A DNA stretch of 7,795 nucleotides from an uncultured Actinomycetes bacterium (GCA_903893955.1 CAITOG010000146.1:1-7795), one strand, 5' to 3'. Positions 1-5,635 are shown, numbered from the stretch's first letter. Notes: generated by a model from the sequence alone, not told the origin. Made by a program: numbers and translations.

Positions 1-34
1 CGGGCGGTGGCGTGAGTGAGACACCGAGGAAACC
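1..34 (+). other. Tail of upstream gene or intergenic leader, with infB ribosome binding site
   Basis: This short left-edge segment cannot be assigned with certainty. Frame 1 reads Arg-Ala-Val-Ala followed by TGA at 13-15, and frame 2 reaches TGA at 17-19, so either could be the last codons of a preceding gene. In many bacteria that gene would be ylxR or nusA, but too little is present to identify it. GAGGA at 26-30 lies 4 nt before the TTG at 35 and is the only purine-rich Shine-Dalgarno match here, which supports that TTG as the infB start. Confidence 0.4.
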
Positions 35-2764
35 TTGCCCAAGAAGATCCGCGTCTACGAGCTGGCTCGTGAGCTTGGCCTGACCAACAAGGAGACGGTC
101 GACCTGGCTGTCGGCCTTGGCATCGGCGTCAAGAGTCACTCATCATCGATCGAGGATGCGCAGGCGGACCGTGTCCGCCGAAAGGCCGACGCCGAGGGTC
201 TGCGCCGAGAGGTGCAGCCTGAGGAGCCCGCCAAGGCACCCAGCGCAGCAAAGGCCACGAAGGCGACCAAGGCCGCAAAGGCTGCCGCCCCCACAGCTCC
301 CGAGGCACCTGCCGAGGCGGCGCCAGCGCCGAGTGACGACGCACCTGCTGCGCCTCGTCGTCTCGTCAGCTCGGCCCGGCCGACGGCGCCGAAGCCTGCA
401 CCGAAGGCCCCTGTGGCACCGGCTGCAGCCGACGACGAAGCACCTGCACCGTCGATCCCAACCGCACCGGCCGCGGCCGCTCCTGGTGTCCCGTCGGCGC
501 CACCACGCCCGCCGGCAGGTGACCCTGCCCGCCGGCCGGCACCCCAGCGTCCGCCGCTCTCTGAGACCGGCAAGCCGATCCCGCCTCCGCCTCGCCGAGC
601 GCCATTGAGTCCGACCGGCAAGCCGATCCCGCCACCGCCTGCTGGCGGTCGACGCCCTGCGCCAGGTCCCGGCGGTCGCCCAGGCGGTCCGCCAGGTGCA
701 CCGCGCCCAGGTGGCGGCGGCTACGGCGGTCGTCCAGCTGGCGCTGGTGGCGGCGGCTACGGCGGTCGTCCAGCCGGCGGCGGTGGCGGTGGCTACGGCG
801 GTCGACCCGGCGGTGGCGGCGGCTTCGGCGGACCGCCTCCAGGCGGCCCTCCCGGTGGACGTGGTGGCCCCGGTGGTCGTGGCCAGCGACCGCCGCAGCG
901 TCGTGCGCGTCGTCGCCGTCGCAACACCGAAGAGCTCGAGCCAACGCAGATGACCGAGTACGCACCTTCGACGGCACCTGTGCCCGAGGGTGAGGTCATC
1001 GTCGAACGAGGCTCGACGGCAAGAGATCTCGGTTCGAAATTGAACCGATCAGCTGGTGACGTGATCCGCTTCCTGCTCTTCCAGGGCGAGATGGTCACCG
1101 CCACCCAGTCGCTCAGCGATGACATGATCGAGCTCTTCGCAGCCGAGCTTGGGGCCGAGGTGCGCCTCGTCGACCCGGGCGAGGAGCAAGAGGCCGAGCT
1201 GCTGGCCAAGTTCTTCGAGGAGGACGAGGAAGAGGAGGAGGGCGAGACCCAGCCCCGCCCACCCGTGGTGACCGTCATGGGACACGTGGACCACGGCAAA
1301 ACCCTGCTGCTCGACAAGATCCGTTCGGCCAACGTCGTCGCCGGGGAGGCTGGTGGCATCACCCAGCACATCGGCGCGTACCAGGTCGAGTGGCAAGGGC
1401 ACCCGATCACCTTCATCGACACCCCTGGCCACGAGGCCTTCACCGCGATGCGTGCACGGGGCGCACAGGTGACTGACATCGTGATCCTCGTCGTCGCTGC
1501 CGACGATGGCGTCATGCCGCAGACCGTCGAGGCGATCGACCACGCCAAGGCTGCTGAGGTGCCGATCATCGTCGCCGTGAACAAGATGGACAAGCCCGAC
1601 GCCAACTCTGACCGGGTCCTCCAGCAGCTCACCGAACATCAGCTGGTCCCTGAGAAGTGGGGCGGCGAGACGATCGTCGTCGAGGTCTCCGCACTCCAGG
1701 GCACTGGCATCGATGAGCTGCTCGAGCAGCTCGTGGTGGTGGCCGAGATCGAGGAGCTTCGTGCCCCGATCGACGGCCGGGCTCGTGGAGCAGTGCTCGA
1801 GGCAGAGCTCGAGGTCGGGCGAGGCCCCGTGGCGACGGTCATCGTCCAGCGCGGGACGCTTCGAGTCGGCGATCCGATCGTGGCTGGGGCGGCGTGGGGC
1901 AAGGCGAAGGCCCTCATCGACGACCACGGCAAGCAGATCAAGGAAGCAGGGCCTTCGACTCCGGTGCAGGTGCTCGGCTTCTCTGAGCCGCCGCATGCCG
2001 GCGACGAACTCCGTACAGCCACCGACCTCGGTCACGCCCGCACCCTCGGCGAGACCAGGGCACAGCGGATGCGGTTGTCAGGCCACGCGCCGGCTCCCTC
2101 CGCAGCAGGGGCCAGACTCGAGGACCTGTTCGAGCAGATCCAGCGAGGCGAGACGGCCACACTCAACGTCGTCCTCAAGGCCGATGTGCAGGGCTCGCTC
2201 GAGGCCTGCACCGAGAGTCTTCGCAAGCTCGAGCGTGACGACGTGAAGCTTGCTTTTATCCGACGCGGTGTCGGTGGCATCAACGAGAACGACGTGCAGC
2301 TCGCTGCAGCTTCGAACGCCACCATCATCGGCTTCAATGTCCGACCGGATCGGCGCAGCCGTGAGATGGCGGCATCTGAGCATGTCGAGGTTCGCACGTA
2401 CGAGATCATCTACAAGCTCATCGAGGACATCGAGTCGGCGATGATCGGAATGCTGGCGCCAGAGTTCGAAGAGGTCGTCACCGGTGAGGCGGAGGTCCGC
2501 GAGGTCTTCCGGATTCCGCGGGTCGGCGCCATCGCCGGTTGCTACGTCCGCGAGGGCACCATCACGAGGGGTTCAAAGGTCCGCTTCCTGCGCGATGGCA
2601 CCGTCATCTGGAAGGGCGCGATCTCCTCGCTCAAGAGGTTCAAGGACGATGCTCGCGAGGTCGCAGCCGGCTACGAGTGCGGTATCGGGCTGACCGACTA
2701 CCAGGACTTGAAGGATGGCGACATCATCGAGACCTTCGAGGAGCGCGAGATTCCGAGGACCTGA
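35..2764 (+). CDS. infB: Translation initiation factor IF-2
   Basis: IF2 is a cytoplasmic GTPase that places fMet-tRNA in the 30S P site and promotes 50S joining. The 909-residue product has a first IF2_N domain (about 1-50), a long Ala/Pro/Lys-rich then Gly-rich low-complexity linker (about 60-285), a basic patch RRARRRRR (289-296), a second IF2_N-type domain (about 326-380) and an acidic stretch (395-404). The GTPase domain shows G1 GHVDHGKT (416-423), G3 DTPGH (462-466), G4 NKMD (516-519) and G5 SAL (552-554). Beta-barrel domain II starts near 583, domain III carries KADVQGS (715-721), and the fMet-tRNA-binding C-terminal domain carries GAIAGC (831-836). The start is TTG, chosen because GAGGA precedes it and the protein opens with the conserved PKKIRVYELARELG. 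The length is typical of actinobacterial IF2, longer than most firmicute forms because of the linker. The gene ends 4 nt before rbfA. Identity is certain; only the exact start carries slight doubt. Confidence 0.98.
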   Translation: MPKKIRVYELARELGLTNKETVDLAVGLGIGVKSHSSSIEDAQADRVRRKADAEGLRREVQPEEPAKAPSAAKATKATKAAKAAAPTAPEAPAEAAPAPSDDAPAAPRRLVSSARPTAPKPAPKAPVAPAAADDEAPAPSIPTAPAAAAPGVPSAPPRPPAGDPARRPAPQRPPLSETGKPIPPPPRRAPLSPTGKPIPPPPAGGRRPAPGPGGRPGGPPGAPRPGGGGYGGRPAGAGGGGYGGRPAGGGGGGYGGRPGGGGGFGGPPPGGPPGGRGGPGGRGQRPPQRRARRRRRNTEELEPTQMTEYAPSTAPVPEGEVIVERGSTARDLGSKLNRSAGDVIRFLLFQGEMVTATQSLSDDMIELFAAELGAEVRLVDPGEEQEAELLAKFFEEDEEEEEGETQPRPPVVTVMGHVDHGKTLLLDKIRSANVVAGEAGGITQHIGAYQVEWQGHPITFIDTPGHEAFTAMRARGAQVTDIVILVVAADDGVMPQTVEAIDHAKAAEVPIIVAVNKMDKPDANSDRVLQQLTEHQLVPEKWGGETIVVEVSALQGTGIDELLEQLVVVAEIEELRAPIDGRARGAVLEAELEVGRGPVATVIVQRGTLRVGDPIVAGAAWGKAKALIDDHGKQIKEAGPSTPVQVLGFSEPPHAGDELRTATDLGHARTLGETRAQRMRLSGHAPAPSAAGARLEDLFEQIQRGETATLNVVLKADVQGSLEACTESLRKLERDDVKLAFIRRGVGGINENDVQLAAASNATIIGFNVRPDRRSREMAASEHVEVRTYEIIYKLIEDIESAMIGMLAPEFEEVVTGEAEVREVFRIPRVGAIAGCYVREGTITRGSKVRFLRDGTVIWKGAISSLKRFKDDAREVAAGYECGIGLTDYQDLKDGDIIETFEEREIPRT
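566..633 (+). repeat. Two-copy 48-nt direct repeat inside infB (Pro-rich)
   Basis: A 20-base block is identical at 566-585 and 614-633, so the period is 48 nt or 16 residues. The encoded units are PLSETGKPIPPPPRRA (174-189) and PLSPTGKPIPPPPAGG (190-205). The repeat keeps the reading frame and lies in the flexible linker between the two IF2_N domains. The near-identical DNA suggests a fairly recent in-frame duplication rather than selection on the protein alone. Confidence 0.85.
710..817 (+). repeat. Three tandem 36-nt repeats inside infB (Gly-rich GGGGYGGRP units)
   Basis: Three 12-residue units, each GGGGYGGRP plus three small residues, occupy IF2 residues 226-261, with tyrosines at 230, 242 and 254. 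A degenerate fourth partial unit follows with Phe264 in the Tyr position. The period of 36 nt preserves the frame, so copy number could vary without breaking the gene. Gly-rich linkers are common in actinobacterial IF2. The regular Tyr and Arg spacing resembles RGG/YGG low-complexity RNA-binding segments, but any such function here is inference. Confidence 0.85.
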
Positions 2765-2771
2765 GCGGGTG
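2755..2771 (+). promoter_or_regulatory. rbfA ribosome binding site and GTG start
   Basis: GAGGA at 2755-2759, inside the last codons of infB, sits 9 nt before GTG at 2769. This decides the rbfA start over the in-frame ATG at 2715, which lies 50 nt inside infB, would add 18 non-conserved residues and has no comparably placed purine-rich site. Confidence 0.7.
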
Positions 2772-3155
2772 GCGAAGCGACCCCAGGACCGAGCGTATGG
2801 CGGCGCAGCCTCCTACCCGCGAAGCCGTCGAGTCAACAACCTGCTGCGCGAGGTCCTCGCGGACGAGATCGAGCGCTTGGCTGATGCCGATGAGCGGCTT
2901 CGGATGCTCACGATCACCGAGGTGTCGACCTCGCCGGATCTGCGCAATGCGACCGTGTACGTTTCCTCGCTTGACGAGGATGCCATCGAGGCGCTCGACG
3001 AGCGTCGCCACGCCCTCCAGGCAGAGGTCGGCCGTCAGTCCCACATGAAACGAACGCCCAAGCTCACCTTCGAGCTTGATCCGGCGATCACCCAGGGCGC
3101 AGCCATCGATGACGCGCTCCGCCGCCTGGGTGAGGGGCGCCCGGACGACGCGTGA
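2769..3155 (+). CDS. rbfA: 30S ribosome-binding factor A
   Basis: RbfA is a small KH-type protein that binds the immature 30S subunit and helps mature the 5' end of 16S rRNA, including under cold stress. The 128-residue product fits the family length. After a 17-residue basic N-terminal tail it shows the typical opening helix SRRVNNLLREVLADEI (about 19-34). The family core ITEVSTSPDLRNATVYVS (49-66) follows, then the late segment MKRTPKLTFELDPAI, which matches the usual RbfA strand and turn. GTG at 2769 is the preferred start, and the infB stop lies 4 nt upstream. The 3' end overlaps truB by the four bases GTGA, so translation of truB is probably coupled to it. In E. coli rbfA also follows infB, and the shared role in 30S function fits. 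Identity is secure from the motif pattern and context. Confidence 0.95.
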   Translation: MAKRPQDRAYGGAASYPRSRRVNNLLREVLADEIERLADADERLRMLTITEVSTSPDLRNATVYVSSLDEDAIEALDERRHALQAEVGRQSHMKRTPKLTFELDPAITQGAAIDDALRRLGEGRPDDA

Positions 3156-4072
3156 GCCGACGTCGAGGCACCGACGGCCCTGATGGGCTCGTCGTGGTCG
3201 ACAAGGAGGCTGGCTGGACGAGCCACGACGTGGTGGCGAAGCTCCGCGGGGTCCTTCGGCAGCGACGGACAGGCCACGCTGGGACGCTCGATCCGTCGGC
3301 CACGGGGGTGTTGTTGGTCGGCGTGGGGCGAGTCACGCGTCTGATGCGCTACCTCCAGGACACCTCGAAGGTCTACAAGGGGACCCTGCTCCTCGGGGCG
3401 ACGACCACCACGCTCGATGCCGACGGTGACATCACCGCCACCTTCGACATGGCCTCGGTGGCGCCGAACGATGTCGTGGCCGCTGCCACCTCGCTCACCG
3501 GTGACATCCTGCAGATCCCACCGATGGTCTCAGCGGTCAAGATCGGCGGAGAGCGGCTCTATGAGGCGGCGAGACGGGGCGAGGAGATCGAGCGGCCGCC
3601 ACGCCCGGTGCGGGTCGAGCGGTTCGACCTCGAAGTTGGCGAACAGCCGGGCGAGTGGCGGTTCGAGGTGACCTGCTCCTCTGGCACTTATGTCCGATCG
3701 CTCGTCGACGACCTCGGTCGGTCGCTCGGGGGAGGGGCGCACATGACCGGCCTGCGTCGGCTCTCGGTCGGAGTGTTCACCATCGCCGACGCCCATCGCC
3801 TCGGTGAGATCGTCGCAGCAACGGACCCCAATGACCCCGCGGCCAGCCCGATGCTGCTCAGTCCGGCCGCAGCAATGCGAGGACTCGCCTCGATCGAAGT
3901 CCTCGACGCCCAGGTTGAGTTGCTGGCCACGGGACGACGGATCGACGATCCTCGGTCCTCGCGTGGATCTGGGCCAGTCGCCGTGCTCGGGCCTGGTGGT
4001 GCGCTGGTGGCTGTGTGCGAGCCCAAGGGCACCGCCGAGCTCGCTCCCGCCGTCGTCATGGTGGCACGATGA
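3152..4072 (+). CDS. truB: tRNA pseudouridine-55 synthase TruB
   Basis: TruB converts U55 in the T-arm of most tRNAs to pseudouridine and also acts as a tRNA folding chaperone. The 306-residue product has motif GHAGTLDPSATGVL with the catalytic aspartate at D47. Next come the Y75-K76 motif followed by LGATTTTLDADGD, the segment IPPMVSAVKIGGERLYEAAR, and SGTYVRSLVDDLG, whose R182 corresponds to the conserved active-site arginine. The C-terminal part (about 235-306), ending in a GPGGALVAV-type strand, looks like the small TruB C-terminal/PUA-like domain of actinobacterial enzymes. The start is GTG at 3152, overlapping the rbfA TGA as GTGA. GAGGGG at 3132-3137 lies 14 nt upstream, rather far for a Shine-Dalgarno site, so re-initiation from rbfA translation probably matters. 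The gene is intact and all key residues are present. Confidence 0.97.
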   Translation: MSRRRGTDGPDGLVVVDKEAGWTSHDVVAKLRGVLRQRRTGHAGTLDPSATGVLLVGVGRVTRLMRYLQDTSKVYKGTLLLGATTTTLDADGDITATFDMASVAPNDVVAAATSLTGDILQIPPMVSAVKIGGERLYEAARRGEEIERPPRPVRVERFDLEVGEQPGEWRFEVTCSSGTYVRSLVDDLGRSLGGGAHMTGLRRLSVGVFTIADAHRLGEIVAATDPNDPAASPMLLSPAAAMRGLASIEVLDAQVELLATGRRIDDPRSSRGSGPVAVLGPGGALVAVCEPKGTAELAPAVVMVAR

Positions 4073-4078
4073 GCCGAT

Positions 4079-4106
4079 CCGACACGGGCCCTGCAGCGTC
4101 TAGGTT
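4079..4106 (+). promoter_or_regulatory. Candidate promoter for ribF
   Basis: CCGACA at 4079-4084 matches four of six bases of the -35 consensus. TAGGTT at 4101-4106 fits the TANNNT -10 pattern favoured in actinobacteria, and the spacer is 16 nt. Initiation would fall near 4112-4114, only a few bases before the ribF ATG at 4116, giving an almost leaderless mRNA. The candidate lies just after the truB stop in the 43-nt gap. In high-GC DNA such matches arise by chance, so this is a modest-confidence call. Confidence 0.35.
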
Positions 4107-4115
4107 TCCTCTCTG

Positions 4116-5063
4116 ATGCGAGTCCTCGAGCCAGACGGCACCTTGCGCGAGCCTCACAGCTCGGTCGTGACGATTGGCGTGTACGACGGCGTGCACCTCG
4201 GCCATCAGCGCACGCTCGGGCGCGTGGTCGATGAGGCCAGAGCGGGAGGCCTCCGCTCGGTGGTGGCAACCTTCGATCGGCATCCAGCGGAGGTCGTGCG
4301 GCCCGACATGGCTCCCTTGCTCCTCTGCAATCTCGAGCAGCGACTCGAGCGATTGGCCGAGGAGGGCATCGACGAGGTGGCGGTGGTGCCGTTCGACTCC
4401 AATCGTGCCCAGGAGTCCGCTCAGGAGTTCATCGAAGAGGTGCTGGTCGGGCACCTCGGCGCCGCTCGGATCATCGTCGGCGAGGACTTTCGCTTCGGGC
4501 GAGACCGAGAGGGTGACGTCGACCTGCTCCGTCGAGAAGGTGAGCGGCTGGGCTTCAGCGTCGAGGGGGTGTCGCTCGGCGAGGCGGGCGATGATCCGAT
4601 CTCGTCGACGAGGATCCGACGGCTGCTGAGCGAAGGCGACGTGGCTAGCGCTGCGGTGCTGCTGGGCCGGCTCCACGAGGTGGCAGGGGAGGTGCGCCAC
4701 GGCGACGGTCGAGGTGGGCCCGAGCTTGGCTTCCCGACGGCGAACGTACATGTGCCGACGACGATGGCGATCCCGAAGGTGGGCATTTACGCCGGGTTCT
4801 ATGCAGATCCCGATGTGGGCCGGTACCCGGCGGCGATCTCAGTCGGTCGTCGCCCCACCTTCTATGAGTCTGCCGACCCACTGATCGAGGCCCACCTGAT
4901 CGGCGCTGAACTCGACCTCTACGGCCACGAGGCGAGGATCTCGTTCCTCGCTCATCTCAGAGATGAGGCCCGTTTCGACTCTGTCGAGGCGTTGATCGAG
5001 CAGATGAGCGCTGACGTCGAGCGATCTGCCCAGCTCTGTGCGCTGGCGGAGCCTGCCACCTAG
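4116..5063 (+). CDS. ribF: Bifunctional riboflavin kinase / FAD synthetase
   Basis: RibF phosphorylates riboflavin to FMN and adenylates FMN to FAD in the cytoplasm. The 315-residue product has the usual two-domain length. The N-terminal nucleotidyltransferase (FAD synthetase) domain, about 15-170, carries GVYDGVHLGH (21-30) with the HxGH signature at 27-30, and ISSTRIR (162-168). The C-terminal riboflavin kinase domain, about 180-305, carries GFPTAN with the PTAN motif at 207-210 and the conserved glutamate E258 in IEAHLI. An in-frame TAG at 4101-4103 makes ATG 4116 the first possible ATG, and the next candidates would eat into the conserved N-terminus. There is no convincing Shine-Dalgarno site; only a weak TAGG lies 11 nt upstream. 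Position 23 is Tyr where many relatives have Phe, a conservative change. ribF commonly neighbours truB and rpsO in bacteria. Confidence 0.97.
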   Translation: MRVLEPDGTLREPHSSVVTIGVYDGVHLGHQRTLGRVVDEARAGGLRSVVATFDRHPAEVVRPDMAPLLLCNLEQRLERLAEEGIDEVAVVPFDSNRAQESAQEFIEEVLVGHLGAARIIVGEDFRFGRDREGDVDLLRREGERLGFSVEGVSLGEAGDDPISSTRIRRLLSEGDVASAAVLLGRLHEVAGEVRHGDGRGGPELGFPTANVHVPTTMAIPKVGIYAGFYADPDVGRYPAAISVGRRPTFYESADPLIEAHLIGAELDLYGHEARISFLAHLRDEARFDSVEALIEQMSADVERSAQLCALAEPAT

Positions 5064-5083
5064 GCCCTCAGCCACCTGAGAGC
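5064..5083 (+). other. Hairpin directly after ribF
   Basis: CTCAG (5067-5071) pairs perfectly with CTGAG (5076-5080) around a CCAC loop. The stem extends past one C-A mismatch through GC 5064-5065 with GC 5082-5083. It begins immediately after the ribF TAG. No T-rich tract follows, so it is not a classic intrinsic terminator. It may mark the mRNA 3' end, pause polymerase, or be incidental. Confidence 0.35.
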
Positions 5084-5090
5084 GGCAGCC

Positions 5091-5099
5091 TGCTACCAT
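5091..5099 (+). promoter_or_regulatory. Candidate extended -10 promoter for rpsO
   Basis: TGCTACCAT combines a TGN extension with TACCAT (5094-5099), which has the TA...T core and four of six -10 consensus bases. No good -35 hexamer is visible 16-18 nt upstream, but extended -10 promoters often do without one. Initiation would fall near 5106, giving rpsO a leader of about 100 nt. A separate rpsO promoter fits the known need for high S15 expression, but the call rests on one short motif. Confidence 0.4.
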
Positions 5100-5145
5100 G
5101 AGAGGTGCACGTTCCGGGCCCTTGTTCAAGGTGCGCGGGCGATGT

Positions 5146-5198
5146 GGTCGAGGGTCTCAACCGATTCCCTGGCCGTTCCTTCCCGAAACTGAAGAGGA
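5146..5198 (+). promoter_or_regulatory. Putative structured rpsO leader with Shine-Dalgarno hairpin
   Basis: Two adjacent stems can be drawn. In the first, GGTC (5146-5149) pairs with GGCC (5171-5174), including one G-U pair, and AGGG (5151-5154) pairs with CCCT (5167-5170), with a single bulged G and a 12-nt loop. In the second, TTCCTTC (5176-5182) pairs with GAAG.GGA (5191-5198) around a bulged A, burying the AGAGGA Shine-Dalgarno site (5193-5198) that serves the ATG at 5209. A smaller alternative hairpin, 5146-5162, competes with the first stem. S15 is known to repress its own mRNA through leader structures that differ between phyla. That this leader does so is inference from its position and from the covered ribosome binding site. 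Confidence 0.35.
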
Positions 5199-5208
5199 TT
5201 GACGACGC

Positions 5209-5472
5209 ATGGCTGAGCAGCAGAAGCAAGGGATCATTGCTGACAACAGGCTGCACGATTCGGACACCGGTTCCCCCGAGGTCCAGATCGCGCTCCTGAC
5301 AGACCGGATCTCCCACCTGACCGAGCACCTCAAGGTGCACAAGGGTGATCATCACACCCGTCGGGGCCTGATGAAGCTGATCGGCCGCCGCCGTCGCCTC
5401 CTCGACTACCTCCGGGACAACGACGTCGAGCGCTACCGCTCGATCATCGCCAAGCTCGGCATCCGCCGCTAG
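5209..5472 (+). CDS. rpsO: 30S ribosomal protein S15
   Basis: S15 is a primary binding protein of the 16S rRNA central domain and forms bridge contacts with the 50S subunit. The product is 87 residues, close to the usual 89. It shows the family pattern throughout: DTGSPEVQIALLT (19-31), LTEHLKVHKGDHHTRRGL (37-54), RRRRLLDYL (60-68) and the C-terminal LGIRR. The rRNA-contact residues H40 and D47 are kept; the third, serine in E. coli, is threonine (T50) here. ATG at 5209 is preceded by AGAGGA (5193-5198) with 10 nt spacing. The gene stands between ribF and pnp as in many bacteria and has its own candidate promoter. The rpsO-pnp order is the same as in E. coli and Streptomyces, where the two are transcribed together in part. 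Confidence 0.98.
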   Translation: MAEQQKQGIIADNRLHDSDTGSPEVQIALLTDRISHLTEHLKVHKGDHHTRRGLMKLIGRRRRLLDYLRDNDVERYRSIIAKLGIRR

Positions 5473-5478
5473 CGAGGC

Positions 5479-5511
5479 TGGACCGGCGCCGCCGACAGCG
5501 GCACCGGACCG
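5479..5511 (+). terminator. Strong GC hairpin after rpsO: U-less terminator or processing site
   Basis: GCCGC (5488-5492) pairs with GCGGC (5498-5502) around the loop CGACA. CCGG (5483-5486) pairs with CCGG (5504-5507) beyond a C-A mismatch, and GG (5480-5481) with CC (5509-5510) beyond an A-A mismatch, closed by a possible U-G pair. The hairpin starts 7 nt after the rpsO stop. No T tract follows, so read-through into pnp is expected. Streptomyces and E. coli both carry hairpins at this point, which act as partial terminators or as RNase III and RNase E processing sites. Confidence 0.5.
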
Positions 5512-5524
5512 AATGACAACGGAC

Positions 5525-5544
5525 GGCAACCGACATCGGCTGCC
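5525..5544 (+). promoter_or_regulatory. Small hairpin in the rpsO-pnp gap
   Basis: GGCA (5525-5528) pairs with TGCC (5541-5544), and CCG (5530-5532) with CGG (5537-5539), separated by one A-C mismatch, with an ACAT loop. It lies between two stronger hairpins and is likely part of the same structured pnp leader. A role on its own cannot be inferred. Confidence 0.4.
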
Positions 5545-5550
5545 AGTGGC

Positions 5551-5594
5551 CGGTCATCTCGGATCCCTCGAGGAGGGGTCAGGCGAGATGGTCG
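5551..5594 (+). promoter_or_regulatory. Long stem-loop in the pnp leader, candidate RNase III substrate
   Basis: The outer stem pairs 5551-5561 with 5584-5594: CATCTCG (5555-5561) with CGAGATG (5584-5590) perfectly, then two G-U and two G-C pairs, for 11 pairs. The inner stem pairs GATCCCTC (5562-5569) with GAGGGGTC (5573-5580), 8 pairs including one G-U, closed by a GAG triloop. Only a 3-nt bulge, AGG 5581-5583, interrupts the 19-pair helix. It ends 49 nt before the pnp start. Long helices here are the known RNase III entry points for PNPase autoregulation in E. coli, and the rpsO-pnp read-through transcript is an RNase III substrate in Streptomyces. The function here is inferred. Confidence 0.5.
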
Positions 5595-5621
5595 ACGACT
5601 GGGAACCGGAGCGGGGTCGTC
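5594..5621 (+). promoter_or_regulatory. Fourth hairpin of the pnp leader
   Basis: GACGAC (5594-5599) pairs with GTCGTC (5616-5621), with one further U-G pair (5600-5615). A small CCG/CGG helix (5606-5608 with 5612-5614) is possible inside the loop. It shares G5594 with the preceding long stem, so the two abut or compete by one base pair. It ends 8 nt before the pnp Shine-Dalgarno site, which stays in an unpaired A/C-rich stretch. Confidence 0.4.
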
Positions 5622-5629
5622 CCACACAC

Positions 5630-5635
5630 AAAGGA
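5630..5635 (+). promoter_or_regulatory. pnp ribosome binding site
   Basis: AAAGGA lies 8 nt before ATG 5644, in the open stretch CACACACAAAGGAATACGATC. The A-rich context contrasts with the GC-rich structured leader upstream and should leave the site accessible. It fixes the pnp start. Confidence 0.75.

Noticed and set aside
710..817. Regular repeats considered as a CRISPR-like array
   Set aside because: The 36-nt units are adjacent with no unique spacers and keep the IF2 reading frame, so they are coding tandem repeats.
1215..1279. Purine-rich GAGGAGG-like run before the IF2 GTPase domain as an internal start for a short IF2 form
   Set aside because: The run simply encodes the acidic Glu/Asp stretch. 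The nearest usable GTG or ATG codons are about 30 nt or more downstream, too far for Shine-Dalgarno use.
793..2035. Long minus-strand open frames (279 and 328 codons) opposite infB
   Set aside because: They overlap each other and the conserved IF2 GTPase domain, contain Ser or Asp/Leu runs that mirror the acidic and Gly-rich codons, and have no family motifs.
2715..2768. Upstream ATG as the rbfA start
   Set aside because: It would overlap infB by 50 nt and add 18 residues with no family match, while GTG 2769 has GAGGA at proper spacing.
5199..5204. TTGACG as a -35 element near the rpsO start
   Set aside because: No TANNNT hexamer is present 16-18 nt downstream, and the site overlaps the rpsO ribosome binding region.
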